A stretch of 64,000 bases of DNA from Paramicrobacterium chengjingii (lineage in GTDB: Bacteria > Actinomycetota > Actinomycetes > Actinomycetales > Microbacteriaceae): positions 2,170,001 through 2,234,000 of the forward strand of contig NZ_CP061169.1 of NCBI RefSeq assembly GCF_011751765.2, written 5' to 3'. The notes below the pieces were generated by a model. The model was given only the letters and a program-made list of their open reading frames with translations. It was not told the origin of the DNA and did no database searches. The position numbers and the translations under genes are program-made. Position 1 is the stretch's first letter. Every line of letters begins with the position of its first letter. This document shows positions 28,295 to 38,405 of the stretch, one piece after another.

Positions 28295-31262
28295 GGTCAT
28301 CCTCCGTTTCGTCGTCTCTCGAACGTGCCGACGGCTCAACACCTGGAAGCGAAACGACGTCCGCCCATTCCGGTTCGGCCTCGGCATCCGGGTCGGCGAG
28401 GAAATCTTGGTCATCAAGGGGATCGCGCACCACCATGCCCTCGCCGTGCTCCCGGCGCCCGACGGTGCGCGGACTCATGCGTGCGGCCTCACGGGAGCTG
28501 CTCGTGGGAATAGCCACAAGCAGAGCGATGAGTGTCATAGCGATCAGTGCTGCGAGAGAGAGAACAGTGCCGACTGACTGTACGTCTCCGGACTCGCGAC
28601 CCGTCACGTCGTCTGCCGTGCGCCACAGTGTCCCGACTTCTGTCTCTCCGACGTTCTCGAGTTCGGCATTCGCATCGAGCGCGGTCTCGGCTCGAACCGC
28701 GACGGCCTGCAGTTTTTCGCTCGCCGAATCGGGTGTTGTTGAGAGCAGCAGAAACTCGATTCCCTGCTTCTGCAGGTCGGGCGTGAAGGCGTGGCCGCTC
28801 ACGGAGACGATATTTCCGGTCAGACGTGCAAGGTCGTCGTTCGCATCAGCGACGAGAGCGCCCGTGTTGACAAGCGTCGATTGGCTGTCGAGAAACTCTC
28901 CCTTGCCACGGATTACCGTCGCAACGACGGTGCCGTCGTCGGTTGGGCTGATGCGCAGAGTTCCCAGCCCCGGGTCGTCATCAGCTGCGGCGGTGACATA
29001 CGCGGGAAGAGTGCGTCCGTCGCTCGATGCAACGGCGCCCGCGCCGAGAGGCACAATCAGTAGGGCTGGGAGGGCAAGAGTGGCAATCGAAACACCGGCA
29101 ACGATCGCCGGGATGTTCCCACGGGCTCTGAGGCTGTCGCAGGTCGACACAGCTGCGCCGACAATGCCAAGCCACATGAGGCTGAGCCCCGGCCCGGGCC
29201 AGATGCTGGTCGGCTCGACGCCGACAAAGGTGACGGCAATGTGTGCGGCTCCCACCGCCGTTGCGAAGCCGAGCGCTGCCATACCCCACAAGGCGACACG
29301 GCGCGTCGCACCGGGAAGGAAAAGACCGTAGAGACCGATGAGAGCGATGATTCCCACCAGCACGGGGATGCCGATGTCGATGAGCGCTGGCGGCAGACCT
29401 AGGGCGTCGGCTGCATCGCGCCATCCGGCAAACCCGGCCTGCGGGAGCCCGAGGAGCAGATCGGTGACGCTGACGCCGGGTGAGCCGAGCGGTTTGCCCG
29501 GGTCGGCAAGCAGAGCGATCCAGCGGCCGCCCTCGACCCCCTGCTGCCACATGAGCGGCCCGAACAGCGCGAGGAACGGTGCAGGAATGAACAGCACACG
29601 ACCGAAGCGTGCACGTGCGATCAGCACAGCTGCGAGCCACAACAGCAGCAGGGCGGGAATCAAAGAGGGCGCGCAGGCCGCGACAAGCGCAAGCAGAAGG
29701 GATGCCGCTGCAGCAGCGCCCCAGGAACGCGACGCAACGACACCCGCCGAGAAGAGCACAGGAAGCAGAATGTGGGCGACGACGGCTGCGGGTCGGCCTT
29801 CCGCGAGCGCAATGAGAAAGGTCGGTGACAGTGTCCACGCGATGGCTCCGACGTTCCGGAAGCCGCTACGCTCCGTGAGTCGAGTCGTCGCGAACCACGC
29901 GGTCAGCGTGGCGAGCGGCAGCGCAAGAATCCAGAGAACCACGAGCGAATACGATGGCTGCCAGAACGTGAGCGTGCCGAGTATCGCCAGCACCACAGCA
30001 AACGGGTCGGCCGCCCCAACGAAGCCGTCACCGACACTTCGCCAGCCGTAACCGATGTTCTGCCACAACCCCCAGACATCGTCGGTGAGTGGAAGAAGAC
30101 CACCGCCAGACAGGGTGGTTGCGGGAACGAACCGGATAAACAGGATCGCCCCGACAACAAGCGATGCAAGCATGATCCAGGCGCCACCGCCCGTGAAGAA
30201 CCGCAGATCGCTCCGCTCAACGGAACCGAGAGGAACGCCGTCTTCACGTTCGAGCCGTTTGCGACGGGTATGTTCGCGAGTCGAAATCTTCAGGTCAGCG
30301 AGCGATGACCATCCGACGGTCTTTGCCGAAGCAAGCCTGCGGCGCGCAGCGGGCACGCGCGTTCCGCCGAACGCCACCCATGCAGCTGCACGAAACTCCG
30401 CCGCGATCAGCTCCGGCTGCTTTCGCACGAGAAGCCAAATTGACCGCAGGATTGCAAGAGGGATTAACAGAAGCCAGTGCCAGAAGACCGACACCCCTGG
30501 CGCATACACAAGTCGTCGGTGAAGCTCAGCAGTTCTCGACAGCCGAGCGCGCCGCTGTTTGACGCTCCAGCGACGAGACCGCGGGGCGCCGGCGATGCCG
30601 TCCCCAGACACGGCAACCATGGATCCCGGCGCGAGGACAACACGTTTTCCGGTGAGGCGAGCGCGAATGCAGAAGTCGAGGCCGTCATCGATGGGCCCGA
30701 GGGCCGGGTCGAAACCGTTCAGATCACGCCACACCGTTCGGCGTACGAGCATACCGGGCGAAGCAACGGCCAGAACGTCGCTCATCGTGTCGTACTGGCC
30801 CTGATCAAGCTGATCATCCACGTACGCAACGGTCTTGCCGTGCGTCGTCACGGTCTCACCGATGCCCCTGAGTCGAGAACCGTCATTCCAGTCGACGAGT
30901 TTCGGTCCAGCGACTGCTGCCGACGGCGCCGTCTCGAAGCGAGCAAGCAGCAGCTCGAGTGCTCGTGCCTGCGGAGCGTTGTCCTGAGCGAGAAGCCAGA
31001 GAAACTCGTCGTCGCTCTCTGGATCAGCGAGGGTCCGTTCCCCCTCGGCCAACGCTCTTCCGAAAGTCAGCTGCTCCTTCGAGGTGACGAGTCGATCGAC
31101 GTGGCGTTCCTCAAGGAGCCGCCGCACGTCGTCTGAGGCGTCGAAGGCGATTGCTATCACCGCATCGGCACGACGCGTCTGCTCGTCGAGCGCGTCGAGG
31201 GTGCGGCGCAGATGCTCGACGTCGCGATGGGCGACGACGAGTGCGGTGACTCGTGTTTCCAT
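28287..31262 (-). CDS. Giant family-2 glycosyltransferase membrane protein
   Basis: A 991-residue protein. Residues 1-230 form a GT-A fold (VTALVVAHRDVEHLRRTLDAL, donor-site region WLLAQDNAP, and GPIDDGLDFCIRARLTGKRV), then a basic linker, then 10-12 transmembrane helices (about 255-760), an external domain (about 775-930) and a final transmembrane helix (about 935-955) with an acidic cytosolic tail. This architecture is typical of actinobacterial cell-wall glycosyltransferases encoded between whiB2 and manB. It overlaps the DUF5719 gene by eight bases. The acceptor is unknown; an envelope polysaccharide or lipid-linked sugar is likely. Confidence 0.88.
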   Translation of the reverse strand: METRVTALVVAHRDVEHLRRTLDALDEQTRRADAVIAIAFDASDDVRRLLEERHVDRLVTSKEQLTFGRALAEGERTLADPESDDEFLWLLAQDNAPQARALELLLARFETAPSAAVAGPKLVDWNDGSRLRGIGETVTTHGKTVAYVDDQLDQGQYDTMSDVLAVASPGMLVRRTVWRDLNGFDPALGPIDDGLDFCIRARLTGKRVVLAPGSMVAVSGDGIAGAPRSRRWSVKQRRARLSRTAELHRRLVYAPGVSVFWHWLLLIPLAILRSIWLLVRKQPELIAAEFRAAAWVAFGGTRVPAARRRLASAKTVGWSSLADLKISTREHTRRKRLEREDGVPLGSVERSDLRFFTGGGAWIMLASLVVGAILFIRFVPATTLSGGGLLPLTDDVWGLWQNIGYGWRSVGDGFVGAADPFAVVLAILGTLTFWQPSYSLVVLWILALPLATLTAWFATTRLTERSGFRNVGAIAWTLSPTFLIALAEGRPAAVVAHILLPVLFSAGVVASRSWGAAAAASLLLALVAACAPSLIPALLLLWLAAVLIARARFGRVLFIPAPFLALFGPLMWQQGVEGGRWIALLADPGKPLGSPGVSVTDLLLGLPQAGFAGWRDAADALGLPPALIDIGIPVLVGIIALIGLYGLFLPGATRRVALWGMAALGFATAVGAAHIAVTFVGVEPTSIWPGPGLSLMWLGIVGAAVSTCDSLRARGNIPAIVAGVSIATLALPALLIVPLGAGAVASSDGRTLPAYVTAAADDDPGLGTLRISPTDDGTVVATVIRGKGEFLDSQSTLVNTGALVADANDDLARLTGNIVSVSGHAFTPDLQKQGIEFLLLSTTPDSASEKLQAVAVRAETALDANAELENVGETEVGTLWRTADDVTGRESGDVQSVGTVLSLAALIAMTLIALLVAIPTSSSREAARMSPRTVGRREHGEGMVVRDPLDDQDFLADPDAEAEPEWADVVSLPGVEPSARSRDDETEDDRG

Positions 31263-31318
31263 ATGCGCTCAGCTTATGTCGGCTTCGTCAGCTGAGCCGT
31301 TGCGGCACGCCAATTAAC

Positions 31319-31365
31319 GAAGTGGGGCGCCAGCAATGCAGATGCATTCCTGGCGCCCCCACTTC
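31319..31365 (-). terminator. Long hairpin downstream of whiB2
   Basis: Outer arms GAAGTGGGGCGCCAG and CTGGCG-CCCCC-ACTTC (one bulged C) continue into an inner AATGCA/TGCATT stem around a GA loop with a single C-C mismatch. The element lies 16 bases beyond the whiB2 stop codon and upstream of the glycosyltransferase gene. Confidence 0.75.
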
Positions 31366-31381
31366 CGTGCAGATGAGCGCG

Positions 31382-31702
31382 TCAGCTCGCCTGTTTCTTG
31401 AGTCTCCGGCGTTCACGCTCCGACAGACCGCCCCAGATACCGAAGCGCTCATCGTTCATGAGCGCATACTCGAGGCATTCAGATCGCACTTCGCAACCAT
31501 CGCATATGCGCTTGGCATCTCGAGTAGAGCCGCCCTTTTCTGGAAAGAACGCCTCTGGGTCGGTCTGCGCGCAGAGCGCATCTGCTTGCCATGCCAACGG
31601 ATTGTCATCATCGACGTCCCGTCGAACTCCTGGGACCCCCAACTGAATCGGGTCAACGAACCAGTCATCGGGAACTCCGGAACGATATTCTGGCAATGCC
31701 AT
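31382..31702 (-). CDS. whiB2: WhiB-family iron-sulfur regulator (WhiB2/WhmD type)
   Basis: A 106-residue WhiB protein: four [4Fe-4S] cysteines at 44, 67, 70 and 76 (CX2CX5C core), the turn GIWGG at 88-92 and a basic C-terminal RERRRLKKQ stretch. These proteins bind the principal sigma factor and DNA. Its position upstream of the glycosyltransferase/DUF5719/manB group matches M. tuberculosis whiB2 (whmD in M. smegmatis), which acts in septation. The upstream region holds two perfect inverted repeats (31730-31771). Confidence 0.93.
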   Translation of the reverse strand: MALPEYRSGVPDDWFVDPIQLGVPGVRRDVDDDNPLAWQADALCAQTDPEAFFPEKGGSTRDAKRICDGCEVRSECLEYALMNDERFGIWGGLSERERRRLKKQAS

Positions 31703-31729
31703 ATCGTCTCCCCACCTTGTGTTACCCGC

Positions 31730-31771
31730 AACACGCCGGTTGGCGTGTTCAATAAATTACACCCCTGTAAT
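31730..31771 (-). promoter_or_regulatory. Two perfect inverted repeats upstream of whiB2
   Basis: AACACGCC-N4-GGCGTGTT (31730-31749) and ATTACA-CCCC-TGTAAT (31756-31771) lie 28-69 bases upstream of the whiB2 ATG. The second contains, on the minus strand, the 13-mer TTACAGGGGTGTA, which recurs upstream of nrdH at 44208-44220. Operator function is inferred. Confidence 0.55.
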
Positions 31772-31794
31772 TCGATTCGGTCAAGTCGTAGATG

Positions 31795-31825
31795 GTAAAC
31801 CCTCAACTTACTATCGAGGGTTTAC
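31795..31825 (-). terminator. Hairpin downstream of galE
   Basis: Perfect 10-bp arms GTAAACCCTC (31795-31804) and GAGGGTTTAC (31816-31825) around an 11-base loop, 18 bases past the galE stop codon. It could equally be an operator near whiB2, whose start is 93 bases away. Confidence 0.6.
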
Positions 31826-31843
31826 GACTCACCGGGTGTTACC

Positions 31844-32806
31844 TCATTGTGCTGTGCGGCGTGCTTCCCACGCGCTCGACACCATCTCGGAGAGGCTATG
31901 ACGCATTGTCCAATTGAGGTCACGTGCGGCGCGTTCCCCCGTCGAAACGATGCGTGCGGGGTCGCCGGCACGTCGTGGCCCGATCTGCGGGGTGAAGTCA
32001 ATTTTCGTGATCTCGGCGACGGTCTGCATAATCTGGCCGACGGAAACGCCGTCACCCGAGCCCAGGTTATACACAGGCTCAATCGACTCGCCTGCGTCGA
32101 GGCGCTGAGCTGCCGCGACGTGTGACGCAGCAAGGTCGGCAACGTGGATGTAATCACGAACGCACGTTCCGTCGGGCGTTGCGTAGTCGTCTCCGTTGAT
32201 GCGCGGCGCCTGCCCCCCAAGCAAGGCGTCAAACACAATGGGAAACAGATTGTGAGGGCTCGTGTCGTAGACATCGGAATACCCGGATCCGACGACGTTG
32301 AAGTAGCGAAGCGAGGTGTGGGCGAGCCCCGTCGCATGTGCCTGGTCGCGCAGCATCCATTCACCGATGAGCTTCGATTCGCCGTACGGCGACTCGGGAG
32401 ATTTCGGAGTGTCTTCCGTGACGAGATCGACGTCAGGCGTGCCGTACACCGCTGCACTCGATGAAAAAACAATCTTGTGGACAGCGGAATTTTGCATCGC
32501 CTGAAGAAGAACGGCTGTACCGGTGACGTTCTGCTCGTACGTGTGAAGGGGTTTCTGCACAGAGACTCCGGCGTATTTGAAGCCGGCGACGTGAACGACT
32601 CCCGTCACATTGTGCTCGGCGAACGTGCGCTCGAGAAGCTCGCGGTCAAGAATGGATCCGCGCACGAATGGAACCGACTCGGGAACGAACGAGCCGTGTC
32701 CGCTGGAGAGATCATCGAGAACGACGACGTCGATTCCCTCGGCACCGAACGCCCGAACGATGTGTGCGCCGATATACCCCGCGCCTCCGGTGACCAGCCA
32801 GGCCAT
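31844..32806 (-). CDS. galE: UDP-glucose 4-epimerase
   Basis: Interconverts UDP-glucose and UDP-galactose for envelope polysaccharides and galactose use. The 320-residue protein has the Rossmann NAD motif VTGGAGYIGAHIVRAF at the N-terminus, the SSSAAVYG serine region and the catalytic YGESK (Y-x3-K) motif, all typical of extended short-chain dehydrogenases. It stands alone on the minus strand and diverges from hrpA; a hairpin follows its stop. Confidence 0.93.
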   Translation of the reverse strand: MAWLVTGGAGYIGAHIVRAFGAEGIDVVVLDDLSSGHGSFVPESVPFVRGSILDRELLERTFAEHNVTGVVHVAGFKYAGVSVQKPLHTYEQNVTGTAVLLQAMQNSAVHKIVFSSSAAVYGTPDVDLVTEDTPKSPESPYGESKLIGEWMLRDQAHATGLAHTSLRYFNVVGSGYSDVYDTSPHNLFPIVFDALLGGQAPRINGDDYATPDGTCVRDYIHVADLAASHVAAAQRLDAGESIEPVYNLGSGDGVSVGQIMQTVAEITKIDFTPQIGPRRAGDPARIVSTGERAARDLNWTMRHSLSEMVSSAWEARRTAQ

Positions 32807-32900
32807 GTGCCCTCCTCGAAATCATGACGGGGATGTTCACCCCGCAACGAGCATAGCGACGACGAAGCGGAGCGGCCACACGCGGATAGAATGGGGAGCT

Positions 32901-35900
32901 ATGTCATTTTCGGTCTCGTATCCGCCTGAGCTGCCCGTCAGCCAGAAGCGTGATGACATCGCGGCAGCGATCCGCGATCATCAGGTGGTGATCGTCGCGG
33001 GAGCAACCGGCTCGGGAAAGACCACCCAGTTGCCCAAGATCTGCCTCGAACTGGGCCGCGACTCAATCGGGCACACGCAGCCGCGACGCCTAGCCGCACG
33101 AACGATCGCCGAGCGCATTGCCGATGAACTCGGCTCAGAGCTCGGCAGCACAGTGGGCTATCAGGTGCGCTTCACCGACCGTGTGTCGAAAGACACACGC
33201 ATCAAGCTCATGACCGACGGCATTCTGCTGAATGAGATTCACCGCGACCGGATGCTGCGCGCCTACGACACAATCATCATTGACGAGGCTCACGAGCGAA
33301 GTCTCAACATTGACTTTCTGCTGGGCTATTTCAAGCGACTGCTGCCCGAACGCCCCGACCTCAAACTCATCATCACATCGGCGACGATCGACCCAGAGAG
33401 CTTCTCTCAGCACTTCGACGACGCTCCCATTGTGGAGGTGTCTGGCCGCACCTACCCTGTTGAAATCCGGTATCGCCCTCTCGTCGCCGACGACGGTGGT
33501 GACGAGTCTGATGACGAAGACGCCTCGCATTCGTCAACGGACGAGAGAACCGTTGTCGATGGCATCAGCGAGGCGCTCGACGAACTCGCCACAGAGTCAC
33601 ACGGCGACGTTCTCGTGTTTCTCAGCGGCGAAGCCGAGATTCGGGATGCCGCTGATGCGCTGCGCAGCAAGTTCGCTCATGAGCGCGGCGGCGTCACAGA
33701 AGTGCTCCCTCTCTTCGGGAGGTTGAGTTCGGCCGATCAGCACAAGGTTTTTCAGCCAAGCACCCTTGTCGGTGTCAAGAGGCGAGTCGTGCTCGCCACG
33801 AACGTCGCCGAAACGAGCCTCACTGTTCCCGGCATCCGCTATGTCATTGATGCCGGAACGGCGCGCATTTCGCGCTACAGCGTGCGGTCGAAGGTTCAGC
33901 GTCTGCCGATTGAGGCCATCTCGCAGGCATCGGCAAACCAGCGATCGGGGCGATCGGGGCGCACCAGTCCCGGAATCGCGATCCGCCTCTACTCAGAAGA
34001 AGACTTTGCGCGACGCCCCGAGTTCACCGAGCCGGAGATTCTGCGCACGAACCTCGCCGCTGTCATTCTGCAGATGGTTTCACTCGGGCTGGGCGAGATT
34101 CAGGAGTTTCCGTTTCTGCAGCCTCCCGACTCGCGAGGGATCAAAGACGGTGTCGACCTGCTCACCGAGCTCGGTGCCCTGAAACAGAGCGAGTCGGCCG
34201 AGAAACAATTGCGACTCACAACCGTCGGCCGAGATCTGTCGCGCCTGCCCATCGATCCTCGCTTCGCACGCATGGTCGTCGAATCGAAACGGTGGAGCAC
34301 GTCGCGAGAGGTGCTGGTGATCGTCGCTGCCCTCACCATTCAAGATCCGCGAGAACGCCCGCTCGAGAAGCGTCAGCAGGCCGACGAACTTCACGGCAGG
34401 TTCACTGACCCGACCAGTGACTTCCTCTCGCTTCTCGGTTTGTGGAATTACCTCGAGAAGCAACAGAGCGATCTCTCATCAAGTGCCTTCCGCCGGCTGT
34501 GCAAACGCGAGTTTCTCAACTACCTCCGTGTGCGCGAGTGGCAGGACGTTGTGAGACAGCTGCGCCGGCTGGCGAAACCGCTTGGACTGACCATCGGCGA
34601 AGCCGCGGTGAATCCAGACGGCATCCATCGGTCACTCCTGGCCGGGCTTCTCTCGCATATCGGGCTGAAGGATGCGGCGGCAGCATCCGCGAGAAAGGGT
34701 CAGCGTTCGAGCGGACCGCCCAAGAAGGGGGATTACATCGGCGCCCGCAATACGCGGTTCGTGATCTTTCCGGGCTCAGCGCTGGCAAAGAAGCAGCCGA
34801 CCGCTGTCATGAGCGCAGAACTCGTCGAAACGAGCAGGCTCTTTGCACGTATGAATGCCGCGATCGACCCAGCGTGGGCCGAACAGATCGCCGGAGATCT
34901 TTGCAAACGCAGCTATGCAGAACCGCATTGGGAGAAAAAGCAAGGTTCCGTTGTCGCGTTCGAGAAGGTGACTCTCTTCGGAGTGCCCATCGTTCCACGT
35001 CGCCGCATGCAGTATGCACGCATCGACCAGGCACTCTGCCGTGAATTGTTCATCAGGCACGCTCTCGTCGCCGGGGAATGGGACTCGCCGCAGACCTTCG
35101 ACACAGCGAACACTCGGCTTCGACACGAACTTGCTCAGGTGGAAGAGCGCACGCGCAGGCGCGACATCCTGTTCGATGACGAAGCAGTCTTCGACTTTTA
35201 CGATGCCCGTCTGCCGGCGGATGTCGTGTCGACACGCACATTCGAGGGCTGGTGGCGCAAAACTCGCGGGGCTACACCCGATCTGCTCACAATGAGACCT
35301 GGCGATCTGCTGCCTCAGGACGTTCCGACGGTTGACGAGCACGCTTTTCCGCAAACGTGGCGACAGGGGGACCAAACGCTGAAGCTCAGCTACCGATTCG
35401 AGCCGGGCAGCGAGGGCGACGGCGTCACCGCTACGGTGCCGCTTGCGCTGCTCCCCCGCCTCTCGCCCGCAGGCTTCGACTGGCAGGTGCCGGGGTTGCG
35501 CCATGACCTTGTGACGGCGCTCATCAAGTCCCTCCCGAAGCCGTTGCGCCGCAACATCGTGCCGGCGGCTGATTGGGCGACGAAGCTTCTCGCTGAGCTG
35601 CCCGATACTCCGCCAGAGCCCGACTCGACAGATGCCGATACGCTCACGGCGTCGTTGGCCATTGCGGTGAAGCGTCTGGCGTACATGCCCATTGAGGCGG
35701 CCGACTTCGACATCGATCGCGTACCCGACCATCTCAAGGTCACGTTCCGCGTGGTCGACGAGAAGGGGCGCGACGTCGCGGCGTCCAAAGACCTCCACAA
35801 GTTGCAACAGCGCCTTGGTTCCCGCATGCGCGACAGCGTGGCGCGCGTGGCAACGGCTCGAACTCCCAACCGCATCGAACGGCGCGGTCTGACGACGTGG

Positions 35901-36740
35901 GACTTTGAGGACCTGCCGCGCTACGTCGATACGAAGCAGGCTGCAGGCGTGATCCGCGGGTACCCCGCTCTCCTCGATGACGGCGACAACGTTTCGATTC
36001 GCATTGAAGCCTCAGAGCGCGAACAGCGAGCAGCGATGCCGGGAGGCATCCGCCGTCTCTTGCTCTTGGCAACGGCGAATCCCGCATCCTATGTGCAATC
36101 GCACCTGACGGCTGCAGAAAAGCTGACCCTCGGAGCGAGCCCCTATCCGTCGACCCCGCGCCTCTTCGACGATTGTCTTGTCGCTGTCGTTGACGACGTG
36201 CTCTTCCGCATGCATCCCGACGGCATGATCGTGACGCGCGCGCAGTTTGAAACGGTTCGTGACCGTGTGTCGACATCTGTTATGGACGCTATGTTCGAGA
36301 CAGTGTCGCTCACAGCACGCACCCTGGCTGCGGCGCGGGAGGCGCAGAAGGCACTCTCAGAGGCGACAAGCCTCGCACTCCTTCCTGCCGTGAGCGACGC
36401 GAAGGCGCAGCTTGACGGCCTCATCTTCACGGATTTTGTCTCGCGCACGGGCAGGGCGCAACTTCAGCACCTGCCGCGATACCTCGCCGCAATCACGCAC
36501 AGGGCGCAGAAGCTTCCCGATAACCCCAACAGGGACCGTGCCTGGATGCTCGACGTGCAGAAGGTGAGCGACCAGTTTGAGAAGGCGGGAGGAAGCATTC
36601 CGCTCGATCGTTTCGCGCCCGGTTCGATCGTGCAGGCACGATGGATGCTCGAGGAGCTGCGCGTGAGCTACTTCGCTCAGCATCTCGGAACAGCGTTCAC
36701 TGTGTCGCCACAGCGCATCGCGAAGGTTCTCGCGGGTTAG
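32901..36740 (+). CDS. hrpA: ATP-dependent RNA helicase HrpA (DEAH box)
   Basis: Large DEAH-box helicase of 1279 residues, thought to act on stalled or colliding ribosomes and mRNA in bacteria. Motif I GATGSGKT at 34-41, motif II DEAH at 128-131, SATI motif III, motif VI QRSGRSGR, followed by the HA2/OB-fold region (about 430-620) and the long HrpA-specific C-terminal DUF3418-type domain. The start MSFSVSYPPELPVSQKR at 32901 has GGGGAG six bases upstream; a longer reading from 32610 would run through the opposite galE start. Its stop overlaps the sulfurtransferase stop on the other strand by four bases. Confidence 0.95.
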   Translation: MSFSVSYPPELPVSQKRDDIAAAIRDHQVVIVAGATGSGKTTQLPKICLELGRDSIGHTQPRRLAARTIAERIADELGSELGSTVGYQVRFTDRVSKDTRIKLMTDGILLNEIHRDRMLRAYDTIIIDEAHERSLNIDFLLGYFKRLLPERPDLKLIITSATIDPESFSQHFDDAPIVEVSGRTYPVEIRYRPLVADDGGDESDDEDASHSSTDERTVVDGISEALDELATESHGDVLVFLSGEAEIRDAADALRSKFAHERGGVTEVLPLFGRLSSADQHKVFQPSTLVGVKRRVVLATNVAETSLTVPGIRYVIDAGTARISRYSVRSKVQRLPIEAISQASANQRSGRSGRTSPGIAIRLYSEEDFARRPEFTEPEILRTNLAAVILQMVSLGLGEIQEFPFLQPPDSRGIKDGVDLLTELGALKQSESAEKQLRLTTVGRDLSRLPIDPRFARMVVESKRWSTSREVLVIVAALTIQDPRERPLEKRQQADELHGRFTDPTSDFLSLLGLWNYLEKQQSDLSSSAFRRLCKREFLNYLRVREWQDVVRQLRRLAKPLGLTIGEAAVNPDGIHRSLLAGLLSHIGLKDAAAASARKGQRSSGPPKKGDYIGARNTRFVIFPGSALAKKQPTAVMSAELVETSRLFARMNAAIDPAWAEQIAGDLCKRSYAEPHWEKKQGSVVAFEKVTLFGVPIVPRRRMQYARIDQALCRELFIRHALVAGEWDSPQTFDTANTRLRHELAQVEERTRRRDILFDDEAVFDFYDARLPADVVSTRTFEGWWRKTRGATPDLLTMRPGDLLPQDVPTVDEHAFPQTWRQGDQTLKLSYRFEPGSEGDGVTATVPLALLPRLSPAGFDWQVPGLRHDLVTALIKSLPKPLRRNIVPAADWATKLLAELPDTPPEPDSTDADTLTASLAIAVKRLAYMPIEAADFDIDRVPDHLKVTFRVVDEKGRDVAASKDLHKLQQRLGSRMRDSVARVATARTPNRIERRGLTTWDFEDLPRYVDTKQAAGVIRGYPALLDDGDNVSIRIEASEREQRAAMPGGIRRLLLLATANPASYVQSHLTAAEKLTLGASPYPSTPRLFDDCLVAVVDDVLFRMHPDGMIVTRAQFETVRDRVSTSVMDAMFETVSLTARTLAAAREAQKALSEATSLALLPAVSDAKAQLDGLIFTDFVSRTGRAQLQHLPRYLAAITHRAQKLPDNPNRDRAWMLDVQKVSDQFEKAGGSIPLDRFAPGSIVQARWMLEELRVSYFAQHLGTAFTVSPQRIAKVLAG

Positions 36741-37612
36741 TTCTCCCCCGTCGCCGCCGGGCGATCAGCATGATTCGACCACTGGCTCCACGAACCAGGG
36801 AAAACGGATGCCTCGATCCCGATCTCGTGCAGGGCAAGTGCCGTGTGCGCGGCTGTGATCCCCGAACCGCAGTACGTGCCCACGAGTGCGCCAGGCACCG
36901 CCCCGGCGCCGGCAAAGACGCGTCGCAGCTCCTCTGCATCCCGAAATCGACCGTCAGCGAGGTATTCCGCCGCCGGCACGTTGACGGCACCAGGAATATG
37001 GCCGGCGCGCGGATCGATCGGCTCGCTCTCTCCGCGGAATCGCTCGACAGCTCGCGAGTCGATGAGGGTTCCCTCCCCGGCAAGCGCGGCCGCATCATCC
37101 ATGCCGACCGTGGGCAGATGTCCAGAGCTCAACTCCACATCTCCGACAACCGGCACGACGGTCCCCTTCTCCAGCGGCAGATCGGCAGCCGTCCACGCGT
37201 CGATTCCACCGTTCAGCACCCGCACGTCGGTGAGCCCAGCCCAACGCAGCAGCCACCAGGCCCGCGCAGCACCCATGTTGTTCCAGGCGTCATACGCCAC
37301 AACGGTGTCGCCTTGTCGAATCCCCAGGCGTCGCGCCGTCGACTGCAGTTCGTCGATGCCGGGAAGCGGATGCCGTCCCTCTGTCGCGGGCAGCCCTGGC
37401 ACGGAAAGGTCGGTTTCGAGATCGACGTACACGGCTCCCGGAAGATGACCGTGACCGTAGGCGCCTCGCCCATCGGGTTCCGCCAGAGTCCACCGCACAT
37501 CGAGAAGCCGAACGGAACGGGGCCCCTGCAGCATCCGATGCAGCTGCTCTGCTGTGATGAGCGCCGAGGCCGTTTGTGCGTTCGTGTCGTCTGAGTGCGC
37601 CATGCGCGTCAC
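36737..37612 (-). CDS. sseA: Tandem-rhodanese sulfurtransferase (SseA-like)
   Basis: A 291-residue thiosulfate/3-mercaptopyruvate sulfurtransferase with two rhodanese domains. The N-terminal domain (about 15-140) has WNNMGAARAWW in place of an active-site loop and is inactive; the C-terminal domain carries the catalytic cysteine in GTYCGSGIT (about residue 247). It starts at GTG 37612, which overlaps the TGA of the thioesterase-fold gene (GTGA) and has GAGG five bases upstream; ATG 37603 is an alternative. Its stop shares bases with the convergent hrpA stop. Confidence 0.9.
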   Translation of the reverse strand: MTRMAHSDDTNAQTASALITAEQLHRMLQGPRSVRLLDVRWTLAEPDGRGAYGHGHLPGAVYVDLETDLSVPGLPATEGRHPLPGIDELQSTARRLGIRQGDTVVAYDAWNNMGAARAWWLLRWAGLTDVRVLNGGIDAWTAADLPLEKGTVVPVVGDVELSSGHLPTVGMDDAAALAGEGTLIDSRAVERFRGESEPIDPRAGHIPGAVNVPAAEYLADGRFRDAEELRRVFAGAGAVPGALVGTYCGSGITAAHTALALHEIGIEASVFPGSWSQWSNHADRPAATGEN

Positions 37613-38379
37613 CGCCGCCTCAACGTGAGAATCTGCTCGACGCGCGCGAACGGACCGGCGTCATCGTTCAGGATGCTGGAGGTCAGTCCGACCCCGTCCG
37701 GGCCGTATTGCTGAATTCCATCGATCCCGAGCCAGTCGCCGTGGGGCAGCCGGTGAATGTGAATCTGCAGGTCGACATTGGGGTACAGCAGCGTCGACGG
37801 ATGCTCACGCCCCGAGAGCCCGTTCGCGGTGTCGGTGAGCCGCACAAGGTGAGCAAGGGGCGACACGTCACCGACGTCGATGAGCGGGTGCTGCGACTGC
37901 AACCACGTCTGCCGGGCACCGGGTCGCGGCTCTCCCACGTACCGGAACTCGAGTGACTCGATATAGCCCCCGGGCCACGGCGACATGCCATCCCACAGCT
38001 CTGCGTCGTGCAGCGGCGGCATCGGGGTATCTTCGACGCCCACCAGATCGCCGGTGTCTGATGTGGTCAGCAGCCAGGCCCGAGCGGAGATCGCGACGCG
38101 GTCCCCGCAGACCATTTCTGCCTGCACGAGTTCGATCGTGCGCCCGGGGCGAAGCACCTGCGTGCGCACCTCGAACGTGCCCGCGTGGATGATTCCGTAG
38201 ATCTCAAAGCCGAGCCTCGCGATCCGCATGCCCACTGAGGCGAACTCGCGTTCAATCACCTCGGTCAGCAGGGCCGACGCCGGCGCCATATGCTGTTCGT
38301 GCTCATTCCAGGCGCCTTGCGCATGGATCGTCGATTCGAATCTCATTCCGCCGAGATCGCGGTAATACGGCTCGCTCAT
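37609..38379 (-). CDS. Acyl-CoA thioesterase-fold (double hot-dog) protein
   Basis: A 256-residue protein starting MSEPYYRDLGGMRFEST. It shows the two-hot-dog layout of TesB-like thioesterase superfamily proteins: an N-terminal half with HAGTFEVRTQVLRPGRTIELVQAEM and a C-terminal half with PLAHLVRLTDTANGLS and LYPNVDLQIHIHRLPHGDWLGID. Hydrolysis of an acyl-CoA is the family expectation; the substrate is unknown. It lies 26 bases downstream of a TetR gene and overlaps sseA, so the three probably form one transcript. Confidence 0.82.
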   Translation of the reverse strand: MSEPYYRDLGGMRFESTIHAQGAWNEHEQHMAPASALLTEVIEREFASVGMRIARLGFEIYGIIHAGTFEVRTQVLRPGRTIELVQAEMVCGDRVAISARAWLLTTSDTGDLVGVEDTPMPPLHDAELWDGMSPWPGGYIESLEFRYVGEPRPGARQTWLQSQHPLIDVGDVSPLAHLVRLTDTANGLSGREHPSTLLYPNVDLQIHIHRLPHGDWLGIDGIQQYGPDGVGLTSSILNDDAGPFARVEQILTLRRR

Positions 38380-38405
38380 CCCGTTCAGTCTGCCACGAAG
38401 AGCAG